Positions 1 through 19,679 of a DNA stretch of 64,000 nucleotides are shown here, one piece after another. The notes below the pieces were generated by a model. That model made no database searches, was not told the DNA's origin, and worked only from the letters and a program-made list of their open reading frames with translations. The DNA is from Ephydatia muelleri. Its lineage: Eukaryota > Porifera > Demospongiae > Spongillida > Spongillidae. The position numbers and the translations under genes are program-made. How positions within the stretch are numbered: the first letter of the stretch is position 1; each line of letters starts with the position of its first letter. Location of the stretch: assembly GCA_013339895.1 (NCBI GenBank), contig JABACO010000019.1:340688-404687 (forward strand). The letters run 5' to 3'.

Positions 1-960
1 AACCCATTCCACCTAATCTGGCTGGCAGGGAAAACAGCTCTCTCTCAGTGTCGGAAGGAGCACATCGACCTGTGAGGTTGGGTATCAGTTTGGATCGGAT
101 TATATCTTCTAGTGGCTGCATCAGGTGACTGATGTTAGGAATGGCTCTGGCCAGGAATGTCCATTTGCTTGAAAGACCATGGGTGAAGGCAGCATAAGCT
201 GCATGAGGATGTTAGCTGCTATTGAGGCTAGCTAGTTGAGCTCCTGTGCCCAACCCTCAACCTTTCTTTTTAAATAATGTTGTACAAAGGTGAAGGTGCC
301 TAATGCAGCTCCAAGATGTGGTTTCCCTTCAGCAGTGATGGTGATCTGGGTGTCATGGCAGGCAGAGAGGGCAGCAGCATGATGAGATTGCTTTGTTACA
401 ATGCATGTTTAGGATGCATTGACGTGGTAGACATATGCTGGACCAAGGGAGACAAGCTTGTCCCACCAGGTGCGAAGGTTGGTAATCTTGCCAATGGCTG
501 TGGCATCATCTGCATACCAGACTTGATCAATGTCATGATTTACATGGAGGATGAGAGGGAGGATGGCAAGGGCATACATGGGCATGGCGAGAGGATCGCC
601 CTGAGTAGTTCCCTCTTGGGATAGTATTGTGGTACCATCAACATATAGATCAGTGTGTTCCCTGTATGTATAGATGAGAATGGTAGAGATAGAGGGGCAT
701 AGATGTCGAATATTTTGGAGGGCAACCTGACGATTGAGTAGGTTGAAGGCATTGTTGGCGTCAACCAGGAGAACAGCTTCACTGGCATCATCATTAAATA
801 GATGGGACATGGTGTGGATGGCAGCATCGATTCCGGCAACATGACCTGCACATAGTTGGAGGGAGCCAGCAACTTGTTGTATGTCCTGGCGTGTTACAGA
901 TAGAACAGCCTTGGCAATTATTATTCTTGAGGTCTCACAAAATCCCAATAGGATGAACAC
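1..960 (-). pseudogene. Decayed reverse transcriptase fragment (retroelement)
   Basis: Read on the minus strand from about 960 down to the window edge. The best stretch (960-409) has the palm-domain motifs of a reverse transcriptase: a DANNAFNLLNR block, then EGTTQGDPLAMPMYALA, then the catalytic VWYADDATA (YADD) box. Below 409 the same protein seems to continue in another frame (a KPHLGAALG-like block near 330-310) with several stops, so it is broken by frameshifts and nonsense changes and runs off the window. I take it to be a retroelement of a type frequent in sponges and cnidarians. I cannot name the clade. No terminal repeat, poly-A or target duplication is visible. Confidence 0.75.
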
Positions 961-1299
961 CAGGATTTTTATTTAGTGCAATCAAATGGCAAGCAAGAAA
1001 AGGTGATAGCCCCTTGGGATCAAAAAGTACCCAACTCTTTCTGGTGTTTCAAGACTCATCACAGCGTTAAATGGAATTGAGGTATTGCCACTAGCATATG
1101 TTCAGTTGTAATGTCAATGACATGTGTGTTGTGCATGCACAAAATATGTATATACATGTACTAGTCAGTCAGAGTACTTCTCATTTGCAGGTGTTTGGGA
1201 ATGGGACGAGCTCCTTTCAGAAGTGATGAGTGTTTTCTGAGTCTTAAAACCAGGTTCAAAACCAGATTTAATCCATCGTCCTTTTTACTGATGCTGCAT

Positions 1300-1770
1300 G
1301 TACTGGTCCACCCTGTAACAAAAGTTTGAGTTGGTTGGAACCAACTAGAAGGGAGGAGGCAATACAGCAGTTTAAGGATGAGCTGCTTATTTTGCTGGGA
1401 TTAAAGGTCTTCCTGACCAAACTCGCCATCCGGGCCTCATTAGACACCAATCATAATTTTTTGACTTTGACGTAAGTCCGGTCGTAACTTTACAAATACG
1501 AATTTCAATGCATTCTGCTGCAGTCATGTACTGCTATCAAAGAGATCCTTGGGGTGGCAAGCAGGCGCGCGAGGGACAGCATAGAAGACGAGTTCAAGCA
1601 CTACACCACAAACCAACTGGCGCGTTAATGACGTCATGCAATGGTGAAGCGACCGTGTAGCTAACTTCCCTCACATTGCTATGCTAGCTCTAAAGTATTT
1701 AGTCATTCCGACGTCCAGTGATCCCTCTGAAAGGGTATTTTCTCAGCTAAATTTCGGTGTAACAAACTTT
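1300..1770 (+). pseudogene. hAT transposase C-terminal remnant
   Basis: In the plus-strand frame through 1660-1760 the peptide PHIAMLALKYLVIPTSSDPS, then ERVFS, is the classic hAT-family dimerisation region (consensus: LA.KYL.IPATSAPSERVFS). Upstream, 1320-1600 gives short pieces (such as REEAIQQFKDELL) consistent with the preceding transposase, but interrupted. No N-terminal BED finger and no terminal inverted repeats were found, so this is a decayed relic. 961-1300 holds nothing I recognise. Confidence 0.6.
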
Positions 1771-1987
1771 TTAATGCATATTAAAAAAATAAAAATACAA
1801 TGGCAATTAATTTGTGCTGTTACCGGGACAGGGTTGAATCCAGGCGGCCACCCGTCAAACCGCCAACGGGACCGTATTGGTAAAACATGACGGTTAGCCG
1901 TGAAAATAAAACGTGATCGGATCGATAATATACTGACCGCGGCGCGGCAATCGGCATCACTGCACGTGCAGATTCCTGATGCCACTG

Positions 1988-2370
1988 GTATTAGTAGCTA
2001 CGTACTAAATAAGGTATTACTCGCTTTGGTATAATGCTCGATGCGTTATACGCTTACCTGACCCTGCCGATTTATCCTGAAACTATTGGTACAATCGCCG
2101 TTCTTCAAAACTGTTCCTAGATCGAGTTGTACGTTTCAGAAAGAAGAATACGACGACGACAGATAATTTTGGGACTGGGCACGAGAAACAGGCATGCGCA
2201 TCTTTCTTTAAAAAGTGCACCGTTTTATGACGTGGAACCAACGCCAAGCTGTAGACCTCGTTCCATCGCTACAAAGAGATAAGCGATCCGTTTCTCGGTT
2301 GTCACTCGAGACGCGAGTAATGTTTTATTTATTTATTTTGCATCGATCCTATATGGAACCTGCAGACGCA
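1988..2370 (+). repeat. Dispersed repeat, diverged copy of the one at 63586-63900
   Basis: The order of short blocks here matches the right part of the palindromic element near 63.6 kb: TATTAG..., AAATAAGGTA.TACTC, GTTATAC..TTACCTGACC, CTTCAAAA.CTGTTCCTAG.TCGAG, GGGCACGAGAAAC.GGCA, and CAAAGAGATAAGCGATCC. The two copies are diverged, with substitutions and small gaps, but collinear over roughly 300 bp. No protein is recognised in it. It may be the end of a larger transposable element. 2371-3180 otherwise holds only low-complexity and AT-rich sequence with no gene I can support. Confidence 0.6.
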
Positions 2371-3208
2371 GGTTCCGATTATTTTGAAAGTGGAGTGTTT
2401 GGTTGTGTTCCCATCACAAGTGTTTAAAGTTAAACCATGTCCCCATTTGTTCTATGAATTTCTTCAAAGGTGATGGGTGGAAGAAAACTGACTAGCGGAT
2501 GGAGCTCCCTTGTTTGTTTATTTCAGTGTTTCTTTGTTCATTATTTGGGGGTTTTTTCTTTCATTTTTATAACTCTATACTACCTTACTTATATTCGATG
2601 ATTCAATTAAATTAATCATTGAATCTTGTTGTGGAAAATTTCTCGCGCAATCATATTTCTGTCTCAGTTGCAATAGGCTTAGTATTGTCACAATGCTTGC
2701 TCCAGGTTAATCCTGTGGACTTTGTCCACGGGTTAGTTAGCCAAAGTTTGGTAGAATCTTTATGATGTCACCCCCACCCCCACCCCCACTCCTCCCTTCA
2801 TGGGTGCGTTTCAAGATGGATCTATTATATCCATATCCAAGTTGGTATCACAAAGCAGTGGCCAGGCAGCAACAATTGAAATCTCTGTGGTTACTGTGCG
2901 CGTTAAATTGTAGTGTTGATTGCCTGAGGTTTCCGACCACTATCTCTGGTCATTATTGTTGCGTACGTTGTCAAGCTGCAGGTGCCTAGGTACCTATGTG
3001 TTACAGTGCTAGGCAGCAATAATTGGAATGTATGTGTTCATTATATGGATTCTGCGCGCATTAATTATAGTTTTGCCACGTGGATCGCCTTTACGATCAT
3101 ATAGTGTGTACTGCAGGTATGTGTTAGCGATTTCGGGCCCAATTGCGCAAGTGCACATGCCCTATTTTGGTGAAATAAAAACAAGTGGTGGACTGGATAC
3201 AGCACTGC

Positions 3209-4723
3209 ATGTCATTGTGTACATATATGTCCTGCCATGGATGTGATGTGGGCTTCATATCTTTTCTTCCGCCTGAGATGTTGGTTAATATCTTTACGTA
3301 CTTACCCCTCGATGATGTGTTGCGGTGCAGTTTGGTTAACAAACGTTGGCACAGCACCGTTTACGACCTCGAAGAGTATTTCTTGTGCGCATGCGCTACT
3401 TTCGGTCTTTCCAGAAACACGGTATCGAAAGAAAGATGGCACTATTCAAGCTACAGGGAGTTAATAATGATCGCCAGGAAACAGCGACTGTTTTTAAATG
3501 TTATTCCGCCCTCCGTCATTCGGCTGACTTCGAATAAACTTGCAGCTAACGAACACTACGAGTTCAACAGCTCAAACGGCAACCTTATTATACGCACTCT
3601 ATACAGGGATTTCAAACCAGTCCATACGTCGGTGGAAAGAGTGTCTGCTGACTCGCTTTCGCAATTGCACGTCTTCCCGCCACGGACAGAGGCCTTATCG
3701 CAGAACAGGGTGAAATGGGCGGCTATGGACTCCAGCAATAAACTCCTGCTCTACGCGACGGCTAGCGGAATATGGACTGGTCACCATCTTTCAGCCACGG
3801 ATGCGCCCAGCAGCCAGTGGAGAATGGATCCCATGTACGACTCGGGTGTAACTGTCGGTTGCTGTGCAAAGTGTTGCCTCGTTCTGGTCGGTAAGGTAGC
3901 GGACTGGTCCCGCGCCCATAGCCCTACCTCAGCGCCGGAGCTGCTGTTAAAGGCTATCACGTTTGGAAGGAATCTTACTACCCAAACGCCAAACTCCACT
4001 CAGTGGCGTGTCGCCTTCAAAACGCAAGCGTCTGGTTTGGCTATCATATACGGAAAGACGAGGATTCGTGTCCTCCCCAATTCCGAGTGCTTGGATAACA
4101 ACGGTGAACACTGCATGTCTCACGTGATCATTCATCAACTGGACAACAAGGTCACCTCCTACATCCTCACTCTTGACCCCCCAAAACTCTCACTCCGAAA
4201 TCCTTTCCAAGTCCCATCAATGGCTGAAGACAGACAGAAGACCCTAGACCTTGTGGTCTCACCTGATAACAGTCTGGTAGCTTTTCTGTCAGGTCATCAC
4301 CTTTATGTGTCTGATGTTCAATCCTGTGTCATGCAGAGTGCAGTAACCCTGGATATTATAGGTCTGCAGTATGAAAATATGAGGCTACTGGCCCTGGGAC
4401 ATGTCTACACTCTGATTGGACTGGAGCCATATGACACACTGTTAGTAGTGGCCACCCATACTGGTACTGTTGTTTCCAAGTACTGCAAGTTTGCTACGTA
4501 TTCTGGCTCAGGTCCACACCACATTGAATACCTCTGTGTTACTGACACACTGTGGCTAGATGACATCTCATGTCTGTGTTCCAGGGACACTCCAACAATT
4601 GTGTACTGGAATCGTTCAACAAGGTGTGTTGAGGGTCTTTGCCTAGGGCAGCAAAGGCAGAACCCACCCACCTCATGCCCTCAGCCAGTCAAGAAGAAGA
4701 AAGGTTGGGGGAGGAAGAGGTAA
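3209..4723 (+). CDS. F-box domain protein
   Basis: Single long open frame of about 505 residues. Near the N-terminus it has an F-box: FLPPEMLVNIFTYLPLDDVL followed by RCSLVNKRWHSTV, the usual LP.E.L..IF.yLp..dL......CK.W pattern that binds Skp1 in SCF ubiquitin ligases. The remaining ~430 residues are beta-rich, with short hydrophobic strands and Gly/Ser turns such as KLLLYATASGIW and DNSLVAFLSGHHLYVSDVQS. That would suit a degenerate beta-propeller substrate-binding domain, but I see no clear WD repeats. It ends in a basic KKKKGWGRKR tail. The frame is open upstream of the chosen ATG at 3209 (another ATG is at 3227), so a 5' exon or the later start is possible. Substrate unknown. Confidence 0.75.
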   Translation: MSLCTYMSCHGCDVGFISFLPPEMLVNIFTYLPLDDVLRCSLVNKRWHSTVYDLEEYFLCACATFGLSRNTVSKERWHYSSYRELIMIARKQRLFLNVIPPSVIRLTSNKLAANEHYEFNSSNGNLIIRTLYRDFKPVHTSVERVSADSLSQLHVFPPRTEALSQNRVKWAAMDSSNKLLLYATASGIWTGHHLSATDAPSSQWRMDPMYDSGVTVGCCAKCCLVLVGKVADWSRAHSPTSAPELLLKAITFGRNLTTQTPNSTQWRVAFKTQASGLAIIYGKTRIRVLPNSECLDNNGEHCMSHVIIHQLDNKVTSYILTLDPPKLSLRNPFQVPSMAEDRQKTLDLVVSPDNSLVAFLSGHHLYVSDVQSCVMQSAVTLDIIGLQYENMRLLALGHVYTLIGLEPYDTLLVVATHTGTVVSKYCKFATYSGSGPHHIEYLCVTDTLWLDDISCLCSRDTPTIVYWNRSTRCVEGLCLGQQRQNPPTSCPQPVKKKKGWGRKR

Positions 4724-4839
4724 TTGAATGTATCATGTGACTGGGTGTCTCTATTCACTGTCACATCAAAAAACTAGTAACAGGAACAACTGATTATGAT
4801 GTCATTGTTCCTTCTTTATGCACTGTGTATTTCCCATAA

Positions 4840-5095
4840 TAATACCCATGCATCACTAATGCCTGTGCATCACTAACTAATGGTAATACCCGTCATCACT
4901 AACTAATGATAATAACCATGCATCACTAACTAATGATAATACTACATCACTAACTAATAATAATACCCATGCATCACTAAATAATGATAATACCTGTGCA
5001 TCACTAACTAATGGTAATACCTGTCATCACTAACTAATGATAATACCCATGCATCACTAACTAATGATAATAACTGTGTATCACTAATTAATGAA
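4840..5095. repeat. Tandem repeat, unit about 25-28 bp
   Basis: About nine imperfect copies of a unit built on GCATCACTAACTAATGATAA and TACC, just downstream of the F-box gene. It is non-coding. Confidence 0.85.
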
Positions 5096-5320
5096 CGTCA
5101 TGTTTATATTGCTCATAGAGTACCGTTTGATGATTGAGGCACAGTGCAGTGTGATGGGGAGTGCCGACCTTTCTTTCAGGGCAATAACATGTAGCTGATC
5201 AAACAGTTGGGTGGAAGGGGAGGAGGTGCAACACTGTTCTCTAATGTACTTACACGTGAATATTTGTTTTGCATGTGACTGGGTGTCTATACCAAAATAC
5301 AAAAGCAGTATGCATGTGAA

Positions 5321-9683
<4,363 letters not shown>

Positions 9684-9711
9684 GATCAGATATCCACGCT
9701 CTGCCGATTAC

Positions 9712-9802
9712 AGCTAGTCTCGTACCCAGACCCACGCCAGCAACGACCTCTATTATGTAAATCACCCGCTGCTTTGGCGTGGGTCTGGGTACGAGACTAG
9801 CT
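9712..9802. mobile_element. Small palindromic MITE upstream of carboxypeptidase A
   Basis: Two perfect 28-bp inverted arms (9712-9739 and 9775-9802) around a 35-bp loop, starting AGCTAGTCTCGTACCCAGAC. The flanks read TAC on both sides, a possible 3-bp target duplication. It sits 29 bp upstream of the copy A start codon, so it lies in or near the 5'UTR or promoter. Pieces of the same arm recur near 47521 and at 58973-58995. Confidence 0.75.
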
Positions 9803-10099
9803 TACAATAGAAGTTGTGTGCACTAGGAAGGTCTGGTTATACTTTATATATCCATGGTTTTAGGAGCAACTGCAGTATAGCTTCATGGCCAATGAGATTC
9901 ACGTACTCACCTGCATACAGATGCACACTCGCATGCACACACAACACATATGACACAACACACATGTAACACACAGATGGACACATGTTGCAAACACACA
10001 CAACACACAATTTACCACACACGTACATACAACACACATGCACACAAACACACAAAACACACATGCACGTGAGCACGTTATGGGAACATCTGGATGCAG

Positions 10100-11243
10100 A
10101 AGATGTGCTCATTCCTACCTAGATGTGCACATTCCTGCTCATTCCTACCTAGATGTGCCCATTCCTACCTAGATCTGTCCATTCCTACCTAGATGTGCCC
10201 ATTCCTACCTAGAAGTGTCCATTCCTACCTAGATGTGCTCATTCCTACCTAGATATGCCCATTCCTACCTAGATGTGCTCATTCCTACCTAGATGTGCTC
10301 ATTCCTACCTAGATGTGCACCCATTCCTACCTAGATGTGCCCATTCCTACCTAGATGTGCCCATTCCTACCTAGATGTGCCCATTCCTACCTAGATGTAC
10401 CCATTCCTACCTAGATGTGCCCATTCCTACCTATAGATGTGCCCATTCCTACCTAGATGTGCCCATTCCTACCTAGATGTGCCCATTCCTACCTAGATGT
10501 GTCCATTCCTACCTAGATGTGCCCATTCCTACCTAGAAGTGTCCATTCCTACCTAGATGTGCTCATTCCTACCTAGATGTGCCCATTCCTACCTATATGT
10601 GCCCATTCCTACCTAGATGTGTCCATTCCTACCTAGATGTGCCCATTCCTACCTAGAAGTGTCCATTCCTACCTAGATGTGCTCATTCCTACCTAGATGT
10701 GCCCATTCCTACCTAGATGTGTCCATTCCTACCTATATGTGCCCATTCCTACCTAGATGTGCCCATTCCTACCTAGATGTGCCCATTCCTACCTAGAAGT
10801 GTCCATTCCTACCTAGATGTGCCCATTCCTACCTAGAAGTGTCCATTCCTACCTAGAAGTGTCCATTCCTACCTAGATGTGCCCATTCCTACCTAGATGT
10901 GCCCATTCCTACCTAGAAGTGTCCATTCCTACCTAGATGTGCTCATTCCTACCTAGATGTGCCCATTCCTACCTAGATGTGCCCATTCCTACCTAGATGT
11001 GCCCATTCCTACCTAGATGTGCCCATTCCTACCTAGAAGTGTCCATTCCTACCTAGATGTGCCCATTCCTACCTAGAAGTGTCCATTCCTACCTAGATGT
11101 GCCCATTCCTACCTAGAAGTGTCCATTCCTACCTAGATGTGCCCATTCCTACCTAGAAGTGTCCATTCCTACCTAGATGTGCCCATTCCTACCTAGATGT
11201 GCCCATTCCTACCTAGATGTGCTCATTCCTACCTAGATGTGCT
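10100..11243. repeat. 20-bp minisatellite array between the two carboxypeptidase genes
   Basis: About 56 head-to-tail copies of ATTCCTACCTAGATGTGCCC with single-base variants (GTGTCC, GTGCTC, AGAAGT, TATATG). The period is exactly 20 bp over most of the length, with a few indels near 10320 and 10430. There are no spacers, so it is not CRISPR-like. It contains no gene. 11244-12281 shows no gene I can support. Confidence 0.95.
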
Positions 11244-12281
11244 AATTAATCTGAGGATCCAAATGAAGTCCCAGGCCTGGAGGTGGGATTGCCAGCAACC
11301 ACAAAGATGTGTGTGCAGAGAACATGGATGGAAGGCATAATTAGAAACTGACATTTACATTAAAGGCTCTCACTGCATGCTATTGGTGGCCAAGGCAGAG
11401 CCATCACTTAATACTTTATATTAACTTTTCACTCTAAAGTAACATCAATTGTAATGAATACAGGCAGTGTTATATTATAGGATCCTCTGGTAGCAATGCC
11501 TCTGCCTGTGTGCTTATTCTTGCTCACTGTCTACCAATTAGACTAGCTTTGCATTTAAGTGTACTGCACATTAAATGGGCATCAGAATAGCCGATATCAC
11601 CAGCTGGGAGAGGGTGCGACCTAAACCAGCCCAGGCATGGGTCTGCTGTGGAGTGCTCATTCTCTACACACAGCCTAGTTAGTATGTGTTATTATCTCTG
11701 GTTATAGCTGGTCTGAGGGAAGAGCACCTCCCACGGTGCAATGATTATTAACTATTACATAATCCTTGACTGCAAATCGTCAATGCTTTCTTTTGATGTA
11801 TGATAAAGTGTAGTACATAGAACACTAAGACAAGTCGAATGTTCTGCATAAAGATCTGCTCTTCGAGTAGGACATGGTTTCAAACATGTTAGTTGGTAGA
11901 TGATAGGACAACCTTGACCCACATCATTGCAGGTCACTAACCCTTACCCTTAGGTCTTCATAACGGTAATACCCCCTACAAGATTGGGGAGGAAATCATC
12001 AAAAGCTCTTTGGTTCCTCTGGCCTCAAGTTGGCCTACTCTAATATGTTTTGGACAATATGAAGCTTTTCAAGTGGACAACAACAAGCTCTGCAGTAGCT
12101 GCTGTGAGACTGGCATTTATTAGTGATAGCATGCGTACATTTGGCTTGGATAGTACATTTCAGCACCAAAAACAAGAAGACAAGCCATATAATTATTGCA
12201 ACTCTAGCACGTACAGCGATATTAGTACACAATACCATTGTGTAATACCGAAATCCATCCACAACTCTTCATCCAATTAGC

Positions 12282-17419
<5,138 letters not shown>

Positions 17420-17637
17420 TGCTTGCAGTGCAGCCGTCTAGCGTATAATGGTCATGTGATGCAGGAATGATTTCATATCTATACACCAACGGTGGTAGCT
17501 AACACGTGCTTCCCACACATCATGTGCTATACTATGCAAGTACGTCACGTATGATATACAGTGTGTGGGTCTTCTTCGCACCCCACTAAAATGCGTAGTG
17601 TATATAAGCCTTAAAGGGGTGCTAAAACTCTGGCTAA

Positions 17638-19120
17638 CAGCCCCGGATCCAGGAATTTGCTATGGGGGGGGCGGTTTACCAGAGGGGCGGCAATGTATGC
17701 GAAGCTGTTTGAACGGAGGAGGGGGGTGCAGTCCGCTTACGACGGGGGGGGGGGGGGGGGGGGGGGAGCAGTCCGCTTACGACGGGGGGGGGGGGGGGGG
17801 GGGGGTGCAGTCGGCAAGTTACATTAATCAATTCCTCACTCACATGCACGCATTCCAGGCCCGGCGCACACGGTGCGGTTGGTGCGGCTTTGGCCGCACC
17901 AACTTTCGGTCCCAAAATGGGCGTGTCTAAGAAGTAGGCGTGGCTGTCATAGTGCATTTATTCTTTAACCATTGTATGAATTCCCTCTGCACAATTATCG
18001 ATCGTCTATAACTATTTGAACGTGCTTGTCTCCCACATCATTATAATTACATTAATTCATATAGTCGTACTTTAACCATGCATTGTATGAATTTCCTGCT
18101 GTGCAACTATGGCCAACTCTTTGCTCTCAATAAATGATCTGCCTCAGATCCCCGACACCCGCACCACCCTATGGGCCTGACGTTCCCTAAGCGTTCATTT
18201 GGAGAAAAAAATCCTGTCTTGCGATCGCATGGTTAAAGCATCTGCGTGAAGGGATTTAAAGAACGGAAGATGAAGTCCAGAAAGATTTGGAGTTTGTCTG
18301 CACATTTTATAAAGTCATTAAAGATGACCTCCATCCAGAGCTATTATACGCTATCAGTTGTCTATTTTTTGTACGGAGTTTCTAAACTTCTAATCAACAG
18401 TTCAAATTCCGCCGACAATTCTGGACATCATAAAGTACACTTGCACTTTAACAGCACCTCAATAGCAGCTTCTGTCTGAAGTTTGCACAGTAATGAAGCT
18501 AATTGCTAGTGATGCTTGCTACAAATGCAACTCCGAACGCACATTTAGCGCGCTCCGTAGGATTAAAAGGTATCTACGAAGCACAATGAGCCAGGTTAGA
18601 TTAAATCACCTAATGGTGTTACACGTTCACAAAGCTCTCACTGACACCATCAAGCTAGAGAACATCGCATGCAGATGAATTTGTTTGCAGTTCGCAGCAT
18701 AGGACAAAGGTATTTGGCAATCCTTGATACAATGAAAGAGCTTGAATCTTGATAAGTTAATTTGCTTTTGCCACATCCATGTTCGCATTGTCCGGTTACA
18801 TATGTGTTTTTGCATCATATAGTTTATAAACATGTATTTCATCAACACAGGCCGGGCATGTGCTTCGAAAGAAAACGCGCGCGCGCTTTGCATGGGGCCA
18901 CGCCCATATTAATATTTAATAATTGGCCGCACCAACTTTGGACAGAGTGCGCCGGGCCTGCATTCTCTACTAAAACACAAGAAACATCACGGCAAACGGG
19001 TCCACTCCGCACCTGCCCTGTCGTGCTCCACCGCTTCGTTGACATTTGTCCGTACAACTGAGTTATCGGGACTTTTAAGTATGGCGCAACACGTTATCTG
19101 TAGATCATTGTCGTCGGGAA

Positions 19121-19157
<37 letters not shown>

Positions 19158-19241
19158 CGGCAAAAGCTACCAGGGGGCGGCATTTCATACGCGATGGGGG
19201 GGGCGGCCGCCCCCCCCAAGGCTATGCTGGATCCGGGGCTG
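17638..19241. mobile_element. hAT-type element (outer of a nested pair)
   Basis: The ends are the 15-bp inverted repeats CAGCCCCGGATCCAG (17638-17652) and its complement (19227-19241). They are flanked by a perfect 8-bp direct repeat CTGGCTAA at 17630-17637 and 19242-19249. An 8-bp target duplication and CAG-starting ends are hAT hallmarks. The element carries long G runs near both ends (17744-17766, 17784-17805, 19121-19157) and is interrupted by another element at 17856-18960. Without that insert it is about 0.5 kb with no coding capacity, so it is non-autonomous. Confidence 0.85.
17856..18960 (+). mobile_element. hAT element with transposase remnant, inserted in the outer element
   Basis: Inverted ends CAGGCCCGGCGCAC (17856 on) and TGCGCCGGGCCTG (to 18960), with subterminal GGCCGCACCAACTTT blocks at both sides. 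A 5-bp direct repeat CATTC flanks it (17851-17855, 18961-18965). Inside, on the plus strand at 18480-18678, the frame gives CNSERTFSALRRIKRYLRST followed by RLNHLMVLHVHKALTD. That is the C-terminal dimerisation region of hAT transposases related to ZMYM1-like proteins. 18240-18480 has more broken coding sequence. It is a decayed, internally deleted copy. Confidence 0.8.
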
Positions 19242-19679
19242 CTGGCTAACAATGGATTGGCGTTATAGTGGGCGGCGCCAACACGACGAGGTGTTAAAAA
19301 AAAGTATTACCGTAGTCATGGCCATGCATAGACAACAATATACGGAAAGACCTAGTAAATCAGCTATACCTTTGGCCCCCTGGAATTACAGAAAAACACC
19401 AAGGTAGGTGAAGGGATACCGTACGCATTAGAGGAGTACCAAAGGGGATTTGCCTCAATAGCTTAGGAAATCCAACCAAATCTTTAGTTTAGGTCTAGAT
19501 TGATATTGTTCACTGTCACAGCGTCTTATAAAGTTGATAATAGATCGTACGTAGCCCTGAATCCGAAGTCTTAAACGTATTAATAGACTCTATTTATAAA
19601 TCCGGCGTAATTGAGACAGAGGAAGTTTTCGATGACCGTACAAGGCAATCTTTTTCAATCATCTAAACGTCGGGCTTCG

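Noticed and set aside
10100..11243. CRISPR-like regular array
   Set aside because: A continuous 20-bp tandem repeat with no spacers, in a eukaryotic intergenic region.
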